Assembly (NCBI RefSeq): GCF_947500075.1
Contig: NZ_CANMQS010000001.1
Location: 558,001 to 622,000 of the forward strand
Direction: 5' to 3'
Length of the DNA: 64,000 nucleotides
DNA from: an uncultured Sulfitobacter sp.
GTDB lineage: Bacteria; Pseudomonadota; Alphaproteobacteria; Rhodobacterales; Rhodobacteraceae
In this document: positions 50,854 to 59,905 of the stretch, one piece after another
How positions within the stretch are numbered: position 1 is the stretch's first letter
How the letters are laid out: each line of letters begins with the position of its first letter
The notes under the pieces: generated by a model
What the model saw: only the letters and a program-made list of their open reading frames with translations
Told to the model about the DNA's origin: nothing
Databases searched by the model: none
Program-made: the position numbers and the translations under genes

Positions 50854-52756
50854 TTTCCTGTTTGTCCTTTTCCTGCTTCTGCCTGTCCCCGCTGTTGCTG
50901 ACCAGCCGGTGCAGGAAAGCTCATTCTGGGCCATGGAAGTGGGTCAGGGGGACATGCCACCCGCAGCCGAACGTCTGCCCGACACGCCCCTTGTCGTCGA
51001 TCTTGAGGCCAAGGGCCGTGCATTTGGCAAACAGGGCGGCACCCTGCGCACCCTTGTGTCGAGGACCAAGGATGTCCGACAGATGGTCGTCTATGGCTAT
51101 GCGCGATTGGTTGGATACACGCCGGAGTATGAACTCTATCCGGACATTCTGCGCGATATTGAGGTTGAAGAAGACCGCCGCTACACCCTGCATCTGCGTC
51201 CCGGTCACCGCTGGTCTGACGGCGCGCCTTTCACGTCAGAGGATTTCCGCTACTGGTGGGAAAATGTGGTCAACAATGAACAGATCACCCCAACAGGCCC
51301 GCCGGAATTCATGTACATTGACGGTGTTCTGGGCACGGTCACCTTTCCCGATGCCCATACGGTGGTGTTTGAATGGCCCACCGCGAACTCCAATTTCCTG
51401 CCGTTGCTGGCACAAGCCAGCCCTCCTTTCATCTACCGGCCCGCCCACTACCTCAGACAGTTCCACGGCGCGTTCGCCGATCCGGCAGACCTGAAAAAGG
51501 AAACCCGAAAGGCACGGGTAAAAAGCTGGGCAGCGCTGCACAACAAGCGCGACAACATGTACAAATACGACAATCCCGCGCTGCCCACATTGCAACCATG
51601 GATCAACGCAAGCGGGCGTTCCTCCCGCCAGATATTTGTCCGCAACCCCTATTATCACCGCGTTGACGCCCGCGGCATCCAACTGCCCTACATCGATGTG
51701 GTGGAGATGAACATTGTCGGCGGCGGGTTGATTGCCGCGAAAGCCAATGCAGGCGAAGTGGATCTGCAAGCGCGCGGGCTGGACTTCCCCGACATCTCGA
51801 TCCTCAAGAAGGGCGAGGCAGACGGCGGCAACTACCGCACACTGCTTTGGGCCAATGGCGCGGCAAGCCAGATCGCAGTCTATCCCAACCTCAACTTCAA
51901 TGATCCTGTCTGGCGGGAGATCATGCGGGACGTGCGGTTTCGCCGTGCGCTCAGCCTTGGCATTGACCGCCGCATGATCAACCGCGCGCTCTACTTCGGT
52001 CTGGCGAGCGAGGGAGGCATGTCAGCGGTGTCCTACAGCCCGCTGCACGAAGCCGAAGACATGCTGGCATGGTCCGAAATGGACATCGCCCGCGGCAATG
52101 CCCTGCTGGATGAGATGGGCCTGACAGAGCGCACGCCTGCTGGATTGCGCATGCTGCCAGACGGGCGTCCGATGGAATTCGTGGTTGAAACCGCAGGTGA
52201 ACGACAGGAGGTCGAAAACGCGCTGGCCATTGTGACTGATACCTGGCGGGAGCTTGGCATCAAACTGATCCTGCGCCCGCTTGACCGGGATATCCTGCGC
52301 AATCGCGTCTATGCCGGTGTGAGCATGGCTGCGATCTGGTTCGGGTGGGACAACGGATTGCCCAATACAGGCACATCACCAAAGTACCTTGCCCCCACCA
52401 ATCAGGAGTTCTTTGCCTGGCCCAAATGGGGGCAATACTACCAAACCAAAGGAGAAGCCGGCGAAGCGCCCGATCTGCCAAGTGCGCAGCGCCTGATGGA
52501 GCTTCTCTACGTCTGGAACCATACCACCGACACGGACAAGCGCCGCGCGGTCTGGGATGAGATGCTGGGAATCCATGCCGATCAGCAGTTCGGCATTGGC
52601 ATCCTCTCTGAGGCTCCCCAGCCCGTCGTGATCAACAAGTCGCTGCGCAATGTGCCCGAGAAAGCCATCTGGGCCTTCGATCCCGGCGCCCATTTCGGCA
52701 TCCACCGGATTGATGAATTTTTCTACGACGACCCGCACGAGCAGGTGACTGAATGA
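50846..52756 (+). CDS. Peptide-type ABC transporter substrate-binding protein
   Basis: 636 residues from ATG 50846 ([20 protein letters not shown], a Sec signal). It belongs to the SBP_bac_5 family (oligopeptide, nickel or YejA-like): ILRDIEVEEDRRYTLHLRPG, WSDGAPFTSEDFRYWWE and VRFRRALSLGIDRRMINRAL are diagnostic. It is longer than DppA. The ligand may be a peptide or a large polar molecule. The open frame extends upstream to 50723 inside the ATPase and is not used. Confidence 0.93.
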   Translation: MRNFLFVLFLLLPVPAVADQPVQESSFWAMEVGQGDMPPAAERLPDTPLVVDLEAKGRAFGKQGGTLRTLVSRTKDVRQMVVYGYARLVGYTPEYELYPDILRDIEVEEDRRYTLHLRPGHRWSDGAPFTSEDFRYWWENVVNNEQITPTGPPEFMYIDGVLGTVTFPDAHTVVFEWPTANSNFLPLLAQASPPFIYRPAHYLRQFHGAFADPADLKKETRKARVKSWAALHNKRDNMYKYDNPALPTLQPWINASGRSSRQIFVRNPYYHRVDARGIQLPYIDVVEMNIVGGGLIAAKANAGEVDLQARGLDFPDISILKKGEADGGNYRTLLWANGAASQIAVYPNLNFNDPVWREIMRDVRFRRALSLGIDRRMINRALYFGLASEGGMSAVSYSPLHEAEDMLAWSEMDIARGNALLDEMGLTERTPAGLRMLPDGRPMEFVVETAGERQEVENALAIVTDTWRELGIKLILRPLDRDILRNRVYAGVSMAAIWFGWDNGLPNTGTSPKYLAPTNQEFFAWPKWGQYYQTKGEAGEAPDLPSAQRLMELLYVWNHTTDTDKRRAVWDEMLGIHADQQFGIGILSEAPQPVVINKSLRNVPEKAIWAFDPGAHFGIHRIDEFFYDDPHEQVTE

Positions 52757-53781
52757 TGTTTCTGCGCTATGCGGTCTACCGCTTTTTCACGATGCTGCTG
52801 ACGCTGTTCGTGGTCTCGATCATGGTCTTTGCGATCATCAACCTGCCGCCGGGGGATTACCTCAGCAACCAGATCGCCGAACTGCGCGCCACGGGGCAAG
52901 CCGAAGGTGTCGCCAAAGCGGAGTTCCTGCGCACCGAATACGCGCTGGACCGGCCGATCTGGGAACAATACCTGATCTGGGCCGGATTTTCTTCCGGGCC
53001 AAACGGATTTTCCGGCCTGCTTCAGGGTGACTTTGGCTGGTCGTTCGAGTTTGACCGCCCGGTCAGCGAGATTGTCGGCGACGCTTTGTGGCTGACGGTT
53101 CTGGTCAACCTCGCTGCCGTTCTGTTCGTCTACATGATCGCGCTGCCACTGGGCGTCCTGGCGGCGGCCAAATCGGAAACCTGGGTCGATTACACGGCCG
53201 GTTTCATCGGCTACCTCGGCCTTGCCACACCGAACTTCCTGCTGGCCCTGATCCTGTTCTATTACGGCCACAAGTATTTTGACCTGCCCATCGGCGGCCT
53301 GATGAACCCGATCTACGAGGGGGAGCCGATGTCATGGCCCAAGGTCAAGTCCATCCTGCTGCACCTGATCATTCCCACCTTCGTGATCGGCACCGCAGGG
53401 GCCGCCGCCATGATGCAGCGCCTGCGGGCCAACATGCTCGATGAGCTGAGCAAACCCTATGTGGAGACCGCCAAAGCCAAGGGCATGGCCCCTGCCCGCC
53501 TGCTGGCCAAATACCCGCTCCGCATGGCATTCAATCCCTTCGTCGCAGACATCGGCAACCTGCTGCCCGCAATGGTGTCAGGATCCGTCCTCGTTTCCGT
53601 TGTCCTGGGTCTGCAAACCATCGGCCCCTTCCTGCTGGCCGCGCTGAAATCGCAGGACCAGTTCCTTGCTGCCTTCATCCTGATGTTTGTCGCGCTGCTG
53701 ACCCTCATCGGCACGATGATCTCCGACCTCTTGCTGGTGCTGCTTGATCCGCGCATCCGCTACGGAGCCCGCGGCGGATGA
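52753..53781 (+). CDS. Peptide-type ABC transporter permease (DppB-like)
   Basis: 342 residues. MMFLRYAVYRFFTMLLTLFV opens the protein as in DppB. The transmembrane part includes FDLPIGGLM and AAAMMQRLRANMLDELSKPY with the EAA-like loop YVETAKAKGMAPARLLAKYP. ATGA overlap with the binding protein. Confidence 0.94.
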   Translation: MMFLRYAVYRFFTMLLTLFVVSIMVFAIINLPPGDYLSNQIAELRATGQAEGVAKAEFLRTEYALDRPIWEQYLIWAGFSSGPNGFSGLLQGDFGWSFEFDRPVSEIVGDALWLTVLVNLAAVLFVYMIALPLGVLAAAKSETWVDYTAGFIGYLGLATPNFLLALILFYYGHKYFDLPIGGLMNPIYEGEPMSWPKVKSILLHLIIPTFVIGTAGAAAMMQRLRANMLDELSKPYVETAKAKGMAPARLLAKYPLRMAFNPFVADIGNLLPAMVSGSVLVSVVLGLQTIGPFLLAALKSQDQFLAAFILMFVALLTLIGTMISDLLLVLLDPRIRYGARGG

Positions 53782-54932
53782 CACAGCAAACTGACGACCG
53801 TTACGTCGATCCCGAACCCTGGTCCGAAGCCACCGACATCAGCGCGCCTGAGCGCAGCGACATGGACGCGCCTGCCTGGCTGCTGACCTGGCGCAAGTTC
53901 CGGAGGCACAAGCTGGCGCTGATCTCGGGCATATTCCTGCTGACCTGCTACCTGATCCTGCCCATCGCAGGCTTCATCGCGCCCTACACCCCGAACGAGC
54001 GCAGCGCCGATTACCTCTATGCCCCACCGCAATCGGTGAACCTGTGGCACGACGGCAGCTTTGTTGGCCCCTATGTCTACCCCATCACAGCCACCGCAGA
54101 TCTGGAGAATTTCCGCTGGACCTATACCACCGATGAAACAACCCCGATGCGGTTGCAGTTCTTCTGTGAGGGCGATGACTACAACCTCTTTGGCCTGATC
54201 CCCTCCGACACGCACCTGTTCTGCGCACCGGAGGGCGCAACCGTCTTCCTGTGGGGATCTGACCGTCTGGGCCGCGATGTGTTTAGCCGCATCCTCTACG
54301 GCGCTCAACTGTCACTGACCGTGGGCTTGATCGGCATCACGGTCTCTTTCCTTCTGGGCATCACCTTCGGCGCGCTGGCCGGATACTTCGGGGGCAAGAC
54401 CGACTGGATCATCAACCGTGCCATCGAAATTCTGCGCTCCCTGCCTGAGCTGCCGCTGTGGCTGGCGCTCTCCGCAGCTGTGCCGTCCAATTGGGGCCCG
54501 GTGGCGGTGTTCTTCATCATCTCGATCATCCTTGGCATCCTCGATTGGCCCGGACTGGCCCGTGCCGTGCGATCCAAATTCCTGTCGCTGCGCGAAGAGG
54601 AATTCGTGAAAGCGGCCGAAATGATGGGCGCAAAACCTTCGCGCGTGATCAGGCGACATCTGCTGCCAAACTTCATGTCCCACCTGATTGCCAGCGCGAC
54701 CCTGTCGATCCCCGCAATGATCCTGGGGGAAACCGCACTCAGCTTCCTCGGCCTTGGCCTGCGCGCCCCTGCGGTGTCATGGGGCGTGATGCTGAATGAC
54801 GCCCAGAACCTTGCCAGTATCGAAATCTACTGGTGGACCGCCATCCCGATGCTGCCGATCATCGTCGTCGTGCTCGCGTTCAACTTCCTCGGTGACGGCC
54901 TGCGCGCGTCCCTCGATCCCTACAAATCCTGA
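53778..54932 (+). CDS. Peptide-type ABC transporter permease (DppC-like)
   Basis: 384 residues, longer than DppC because of a periplasmic insert (about residues 75-150). Typical segments are LTWRKFRRHKLALISGIFLL, FLWGSDRLGRDVFSRILYGA, and EEEFVKAAEMMGAKPSRVIR. Overlaps the first permease by ATGA. Last gene of the operon. Confidence 0.94.
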   Translation: MTQQTDDRYVDPEPWSEATDISAPERSDMDAPAWLLTWRKFRRHKLALISGIFLLTCYLILPIAGFIAPYTPNERSADYLYAPPQSVNLWHDGSFVGPYVYPITATADLENFRWTYTTDETTPMRLQFFCEGDDYNLFGLIPSDTHLFCAPEGATVFLWGSDRLGRDVFSRILYGAQLSLTVGLIGITVSFLLGITFGALAGYFGGKTDWIINRAIEILRSLPELPLWLALSAAVPSNWGPVAVFFIISIILGILDWPGLARAVRSKFLSLREEEFVKAAEMMGAKPSRVIRRHLLPNFMSHLIASATLSIPAMILGETALSFLGLGLRAPAVSWGVMLNDAQNLASIEIYWWTAIPMLPIIVVVLAFNFLGDGLRASLDPYKS

Positions 54933-54977
54933 CCCCACCGCTGCCCCCCTCTTTTCTCCCAAAATATCCCGGAGAGC

Positions 54978-55026
54978 GCGAGAGGCAGAGCCTCTCGCAT
55001 GGGTCGGATGCCCTCAATGGGCATTC
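54978..55026. terminator. Two hairpins between convergent genes
   Basis: GCGAGAGGC (54978-54986) pairs with GCCTCTCGC (54990-54998) in a perfect 9-bp stem with a 3-base loop. A second stem, GGATGCCC (55006-55013) with GGGCATTC (55019-55026), has one G-U pair. They occupy the 105-base gap between the permease and the leftward metallo-hydrolase gene. They look like a bidirectional terminator. The first one has the shape of a dispersed repeat of the kind seen in Rhodobacteraceae, which needs a genome search to confirm. Confidence 0.5.
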
Positions 55027-55037
55027 GATCCATAAAG

Positions 55038-55811
55038 TCAGCCGTACCAGTCACCGTATAGCACCTCGATCTCAGCCGTCCCCAACCGCTTGGCAAAGGC
55101 CTCCGGATCCTGCGTGCCCCCGTCCCGCCCCCGGTAGTGATACGGATAAACAAACCTTGGCGCGAATTCTGACACGGCAGAAGCCGCCGCATTGGCGTCC
55201 ATCGTGAACGGCAGGTTCATGCAAACGAATGCCAGATCAATGTCGCTCAACTCCCGCATCTCGGGGATGTCTTCGGTGTCACCGGAGATGTAAACGCGAA
55301 AGCCCTCGAAGTTCAGGACATACCCATTGTCGCGTCCCGGCGGGTGGAACGTCAGGCGCTCTTCCGTCAGGTTGTAGGCCGGGATTGCCTCGATGTTCAT
55401 ATTGGCGAAATCGGCCACGTCGCCATTGGCGATCTCGCGCGCCTGCGCTTTCAACCCGTCCGGCAACAGCGCGAAAACCGCCGGGTTGGTGATGATCTGC
55501 GTTCCCTCCTGAACAAGCCCCGCAAGGGTTCCCGCATCAAAATGATCTCCATGCTGATGGGTGATCATGATCAAATCCGCGGCCGGATAGGCGCTATAGC
55601 GTCCAGCGCCCCCAACCGGATCAACATAGATTGTCCCCTTGGGCGTCTCCATCACGAAAGAGGCATGAGCAACGGGATGCACTGTGATCGGCCCGGCGGG
55701 CGTCTCAAACACGTCTCCGGCAGTTGCCTCCGTGCGTGCCTCGAAAGGCAGAATGGTGATGGTTGCGGTTGCGGCAGCACTGGCAAGGAAGGTACGGCGG
55801 GTGACGGTCAT
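55038..55811 (-). CDS. Exported metallo-beta-lactamase-fold hydrolase
   Basis: 257 residues with a twin-arginine signal (MTVTRRTFLASAAATA). The metal-binding motif is LIMITHQHGDHFDAGTL (HxHxDH) near 85; a later Asp in VYISGDTEDI and a His in YPYHYRGRDGG near the C-terminus complete the UlaG-like pattern. A periplasmic location is implied. The substrate is unknown (UlaG relatives act on lactones or phosphoesters). It converges on the ABC operon and lies 63 bases downstream of mscS. Confidence 0.88.
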   Translation of the reverse strand: MTVTRRTFLASAAATATITILPFEARTEATAGDVFETPAGPITVHPVAHASFVMETPKGTIYVDPVGGAGRYSAYPAADLIMITHQHGDHFDAGTLAGLVQEGTQIITNPAVFALLPDGLKAQAREIANGDVADFANMNIEAIPAYNLTEERLTFHPPGRDNGYVLNFEGFRVYISGDTEDIPEMRELSDIDLAFVCMNLPFTMDANAAASAVSEFAPRFVYPYHYRGRDGGTQDPEAFAKRLGTAEIEVLYGDWYG

Positions 55812-55874
55812 GGCGATCTCCTGCGGTTAAGACTTCTTGCCAGAAAAGATAACCATGCAGCCTGCGCTTTCAAC

Positions 55875-58340
55875 TTACCGGTCGTCCCCTCCATCCTTGT
55901 CTTCGCCTTCCAGCAAAGGGTCCTCCTCGATCACCGCTTGCGCCGCAGCCGTAACCGCTTTTGTCTCTGCGTCTGTAAGGTCTTCGACCTTTCCATCCGC
56001 AAGCCGCACAGTCACCTCGCGATGGGCAAACTTGATCCCTTCTTGCTCAAACAGCGCACGGATCTCGGCGTAAACCCGCTTGCGGATCACCCATTGATCG
56101 CCCGGTTTGGTCATGAATTTGACCCGGATGATCATCGCACTGTCCTGCATCTCGATCACCCCCTGCGACTTCAGCGGCTGGATGAAATCATCACCAATCT
56201 CGGGATCGCTGAGCAAGTCCTGCCCCAGCTTCTTGATCAGCTTGCGCACCTTTTCAACATCCGTGTCATAGGTCACGCGCAGGGGCAGTTTCATCATCAC
56301 CCAGTCGCGGGAAAAGTTGGTCATCACCTGCAATTCCCCGAAAGGAATGGTGTGCAGATACCCAAGATGGTGGCGCAGTTGGAACGACCGGACAGAGATT
56401 TTCTCCACCGTTCCCTTGACCCCACCCACATCCAGATATTCCCCCTTGCGGAAGGCGTCATCAAACAGAAAGAACGCCCCCGCGAAGATATCCCGCACCA
56501 GAGCCTGAGAGCCGAAACCAATCGCCACACCCACGATGCCAGCCCCGGCAAACAGCGGGCCGACGTTGATCCCCAACTCCATCAGAACCACCAGCAGAAC
56601 CGAGACGACAACAACGATCAGCACAAAGTTCCGGAACAGCGGCAGCAGCGTGGCCAGCCGGGAGGCAGAGGTCCCGCCGCCTTCGTCGCCCAGTTCCACC
56701 TCCGGCTGATCGCCGACTTCCTCGGCAATCTTGGTGTCAATCCAGATGCGGAATGCGTGATAGACGACATAGCCGATGAACAGGATCACCATGACGTCGA
56801 GCATCCTGTCCGCATAGCTTTCCACCATGCGCGCACCATCGTTGTCCCAGATGTAGAAAAACGCATAGATCCCGGCCACAAACGCAAGAATGCCCGCCAC
56901 CCGGCGCGCCAGCGCTTCAAAGGTGTTCATCTCCGCATGGGGCACCCAGCCGCTGGCCTTGCGCTCTTCACTGACCGCCGCCTCTGTTTCCTCCAGCGCG
57001 GCTTCCAGACGCTCCGCATTCTCCAGATTGTCCGCGCTCGCCTCTTCTTCCGCCAGACGCTCCGCCGCCGCCAGGGCAAGGGCTTGTTGCTGTTGTTCCT
57101 GCCGGATGCTGTTGAGCCGCCGCAGCGCGCGGGCACGGGCAAAGCTGCGTTCGATGAGATAGTTGATCACCCCGTAGACCACGATGATGGAGATGATGAT
57201 CCCATAGGCGCCCGCGATCAGCGGGATGGCGGAGGGGTTCTCAAGCACCAGATCATAGGTCAAAGATGCCCAGGCAAAGAGCACATAAAGCACCACCGCA
57301 GGGGCCCAGACCGTTGCCAGCATCCGGACGATCAGGCTGCATTCAGACTGCGGTTTGCCGCCTCTGATGGCGTTGCTGATGGCACGGCCATTGACCACGA
57401 CCAGCACGATGTTGAGCAAGACAATCACACCGGACAGAACCGAGGCGATGAAGGCATATGCGTCGTAGTTCAGGCCGAGTTCCGCGATCCAGGCCCCCAG
57501 CAGGATGGCGCAGATCTCAAACGTGGCAAGGCCCCACAGCCAGCGATGCAGGCGTTTGGCGTCCCGGTCGCTCAGCTGAGGAATGCGATACTGGGACAGG
57601 AAAGGCGACAGGATCATGCGCCAGAGGCCTGCCACAAACCGGCAGGAGAAATACCCGATGTTGATCAGCGTAACCGTGAATTGCATGGCTGTATCGTCAA
57701 GCGGCCCGAAGATGATCGCGCCCAGCAGATAGGCGACAGCCATCGACACCAGAATACCGACCACCCCCAGCACAAAGCGGAAAATCAGGAACGGCATCTT
57801 CTCCACATAGCCCTGTGGAGCGCTGCGGATACGCGCCTGCACAAACCGTTTGGCCATCCGTTTGGCGTAGATCTGCCGCTCCACCACATAGCCTGCTGCA
57901 AACATCAGCAGACTAAGGACCAGCGCCCGGCCAAAAGCCCACAGCGTGCCGTCCGGGCTGGCCGCGCGGAGGATATAGAGCACCTCGTTGATGGCCACGG
58001 GCAGCTCAAGCACCCGGTCCACAAGTGCACTTCGGAACCGCACGGCGCGTTCCTGCATGACCATCAGCGCGGAATGCTCCTCCGCTCCGCTCACGTCAGT
58101 CGCGGGCTGCTGCTCAGCTCGGGCGGTTTGCGTCAGGACATTGCCGTCGCGGTCAATGACCACCACGCGCAGATCATTTTCGTCCGCACGGCGCAGGATT
58201 TCCTCAATGTCGCCCGCAGTGTCAGTGCTTTGTATTTCCGCATCTGACCGCAGGTCGACAAGGCTTTGCGCCGTGCCAACATTGGCACTGAGCAAGACAA
58301 AGAAACTCATCAAAAAGCTTAGTAAAATCAGGATGCGCAT
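55875..58340 (-). CDS. Large MscS-family mechanosensitive channel
   Basis: 821 residues from ATG 58340 (MRILILLSFLMSFFVLLSAN, signal-like); the frame extends to 58577 without family resemblance. A periplasmic N-domain (about 25-130) is followed by many transmembrane helices, a charged coiled-coil stretch (about 400-460, Gln/Glu/Ala rich) and the MscS core at 560-700: FAGAGIVGVAIGFGSQALVR (pore helix TM3), FDDAFRKGEYLDVGGVKG and VRSFQLRHHLGYLHTIPFGE. It ends in a short acidic tail. The coiled coil in a cytoplasmic loop is unusual and may sense or bind a partner. Confidence 0.92.
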   Translation of the reverse strand: MRILILLSFLMSFFVLLSANVGTAQSLVDLRSDAEIQSTDTAGDIEEILRRADENDLRVVVIDRDGNVLTQTARAEQQPATDVSGAEEHSALMVMQERAVRFRSALVDRVLELPVAINEVLYILRAASPDGTLWAFGRALVLSLLMFAAGYVVERQIYAKRMAKRFVQARIRSAPQGYVEKMPFLIFRFVLGVVGILVSMAVAYLLGAIIFGPLDDTAMQFTVTLINIGYFSCRFVAGLWRMILSPFLSQYRIPQLSDRDAKRLHRWLWGLATFEICAILLGAWIAELGLNYDAYAFIASVLSGVIVLLNIVLVVVNGRAISNAIRGGKPQSECSLIVRMLATVWAPAVVLYVLFAWASLTYDLVLENPSAIPLIAGAYGIIISIIVVYGVINYLIERSFARARALRRLNSIRQEQQQQALALAAAERLAEEEASADNLENAERLEAALEETEAAVSEERKASGWVPHAEMNTFEALARRVAGILAFVAGIYAFFYIWDNDGARMVESYADRMLDVMVILFIGYVVYHAFRIWIDTKIAEEVGDQPEVELGDEGGGTSASRLATLLPLFRNFVLIVVVVSVLLVVLMELGINVGPLFAGAGIVGVAIGFGSQALVRDIFAGAFFLFDDAFRKGEYLDVGGVKGTVEKISVRSFQLRHHLGYLHTIPFGELQVMTNFSRDWVMMKLPLRVTYDTDVEKVRKLIKKLGQDLLSDPEIGDDFIQPLKSQGVIEMQDSAMIIRVKFMTKPGDQWVIRKRVYAEIRALFEQEGIKFAHREVTVRLADGKVEDLTDAETKAVTAAAQAVIEEDPLLEGEDKDGGDDR

Positions 58341-58687
58341 ATGGCCTAACCGGACCCAATTGGTTCGGGGGTACGCTATGCCAGCACTCAGACCAATGCA
58401 ATCACACCACATCAAAGTCTGGTGCGCAGGGACATGAAGCGATCCGCAAGCCTTGTTGTTGCGCGCGCCGCCACATACATCGCGGGTGAATTGCTCTGGT
58501 GCTGAATGTCTCTCCAAACCACACTCCCCCCTTTGAAACGCCTGTGGCCAATGCGCATCGGGCTTCACCCCAACCATGCACAGAAAGTGCCCAAACCTAT
58601 GGCAAACCGCACTTGGTGCTTTATGACAGTGCCGGGATCTTGGGAAACAAGGGCCGCACGCTGCGGCTCTGAGACCGGGGTGGGAAG
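58341..58687. other. Intergenic region without a recognisable gene
   Basis: 347 bases between the leftward mscS and the rightward glycosyltransferase. I see no convincing coding frame; the short open frames here are Arg/Pro/Cys-rich and match no family. A palindrome, CCGGACCCAATTGGTTCGGG (58350-58369, 8 of 10 pairs), sits directly in front of mscS. GGTGGGAAG precedes the glycosyltransferase start. Confidence 0.6.
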
Positions 58688-59905
58688 ATGAATATGGGCT
58701 ACCGCGAACCTCGCATCAGCCGTGCGCGGCGCGCCGCACACCGGGTTATGTTTTACAGCCACGACACGTTCGGACTGGGCCATCTGCGCAGATCCCGCGC
58801 CTTGGCAACCGCATTGACTGCCGGTGACAACGAAGCTTCCGCCCTGATCCTGACCGGCTCTCCGATCGCGGGGCGTTTCACGTTTCCCGAACGTGTGGAC
58901 CACATCCGGCTGCCCGGTGTCACCAAGCTGCCCGATGGTAGCTACGCCAGCCAGACACTGGCGTTGAGCATCGACGACACCACCGCCCTGCGCGCAGGCC
59001 TGATCCAGAGCGCGGTGGAGCGGTTCGATCCAGACCTGCTGATCGTTGACAAGGAACCCACAGGTTTTCGCGGGGAGCTTTTGCCCACGCTGGAATATCT
59101 GCGCATGCGGGGACGCACCCAAACCGTTCTTGGCCTGCGTGATGTGCTGGATGAACCGGAGGTTTTGGCAGAGGAATGGGACCGCAAAGGCGCGGTAGCA
59201 GCCACGCAAAAACTCTATGATGAAATCTGGGTCTACGGGGTGCGCGATGTCTATGACCCGACCGAAGGGCTGAAGCTGGACGCGGCCACCCGCAAGCGGA
59301 TGCACTGGACCGGGTATCTGCGCCGCAGTGTCACCGACCCCACCGATGCGCCGGAGGGGCCGTATATCCTGATCACCCCCGGTGGCGGCGGCGATGGGGC
59401 CGCGATGGTGTCCCTTGTCCTGGATGCCTATGAAAAGGATCCGACGCTGAAACCGAATGCGGTTCTGATCTATGGACCCTTCCTTTCGGGTGATGTGCGT
59501 GAGGCCTTTGACGCCCGTGTCGCCAAACTGAATGGCCGCGTCACAGCCCTTGGCTTTGACAGCCGGATCGAGGCGATTTTTGCAGGTGCCGAAGGCGTCG
59601 TCTGCATGGGGGGATACAACACGTTCTGCGAGGTTTTGTCTTTCGACAAGCCCGCCGTGATCGTCCCGCGCACTTCCCCCCGGCTTGAACAATGGATCCG
59701 CGCCAGCCGGGCAGAGCAGCTTGGCCTCGTGCGGATGCTGGATGAAGCCCGCGACGGGATGACGCCGGACGCGATGATCCGCGCCATCCGCGGCCTGCCC
59801 GACCAACCCAAACCCTCCCAGGCGGGCGCAGATGGTCTGCTGGACGGGCTGGACGTTGTCGTCGACCGCGCGCGCGCCCTGATGCACTGGGACGTGGACC
59901 CATGA
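58688..59905 (+). CDS. Glycosyltransferase, GT28/MurG-like
   Basis: 405 residues; ATG 58688 (an ATG two codons later also possible). The N-terminal half has MFYSHDTFGLGHLRRSRALA, the pattern for MurG-type acceptor sites; the C-terminal half has YILITPGGGGDGAAMV and MGGYNTFCEVLSFDKPAVIV, donor-binding elements. The product is likely a surface or envelope glycan. First gene of the coupled run to the right edge; ATGA overlap with the next. Confidence 0.85.
   Translation: MNMGYREPRISRARRAAHRVMFYSHDTFGLGHLRRSRALATALTAGDNEASALILTGSPIAGRFTFPERVDHIRLPGVTKLPDGSYASQTLALSIDDTTALRAGLIQSAVERFDPDLLIVDKEPTGFRGELLPTLEYLRMRGRTQTVLGLRDVLDEPEVLAEEWDRKGAVAATQKLYDEIWVYGVRDVYDPTEGLKLDAATRKRMHWTGYLRRSVTDPTDAPEGPYILITPGGGGDGAAMVSLVLDAYEKDPTLKPNAVLIYGPFLSGDVREAFDARVAKLNGRVTALGFDSRIEAIFAGAEGVVCMGGYNTFCEVLSFDKPAVIVPRTSPRLEQWIRASRAEQLGLVRMLDEARDGMTPDAMIRAIRGLPDQPKPSQAGADGLLDGLDVVVDRARALMHWDVDP

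Noticed and set aside
55344..58247. Very long (967-residue) open frame on the plus strand across the metallo-hydrolase and mscS genes
   Set aside because: It is antisense to two clear family genes, is rich in His, Gln, Asp and Arg in the way shadow frames of GC-rich genes are, and has no family motif or ribosome site.
58506..58691. 61-residue frame in the mscS/glycosyltransferase gap
   Set aside because: It has no ribosome site, is rich in Arg, Pro and Trp, and overlaps the start of the glycosyltransferase. It shows no recognisable motif.
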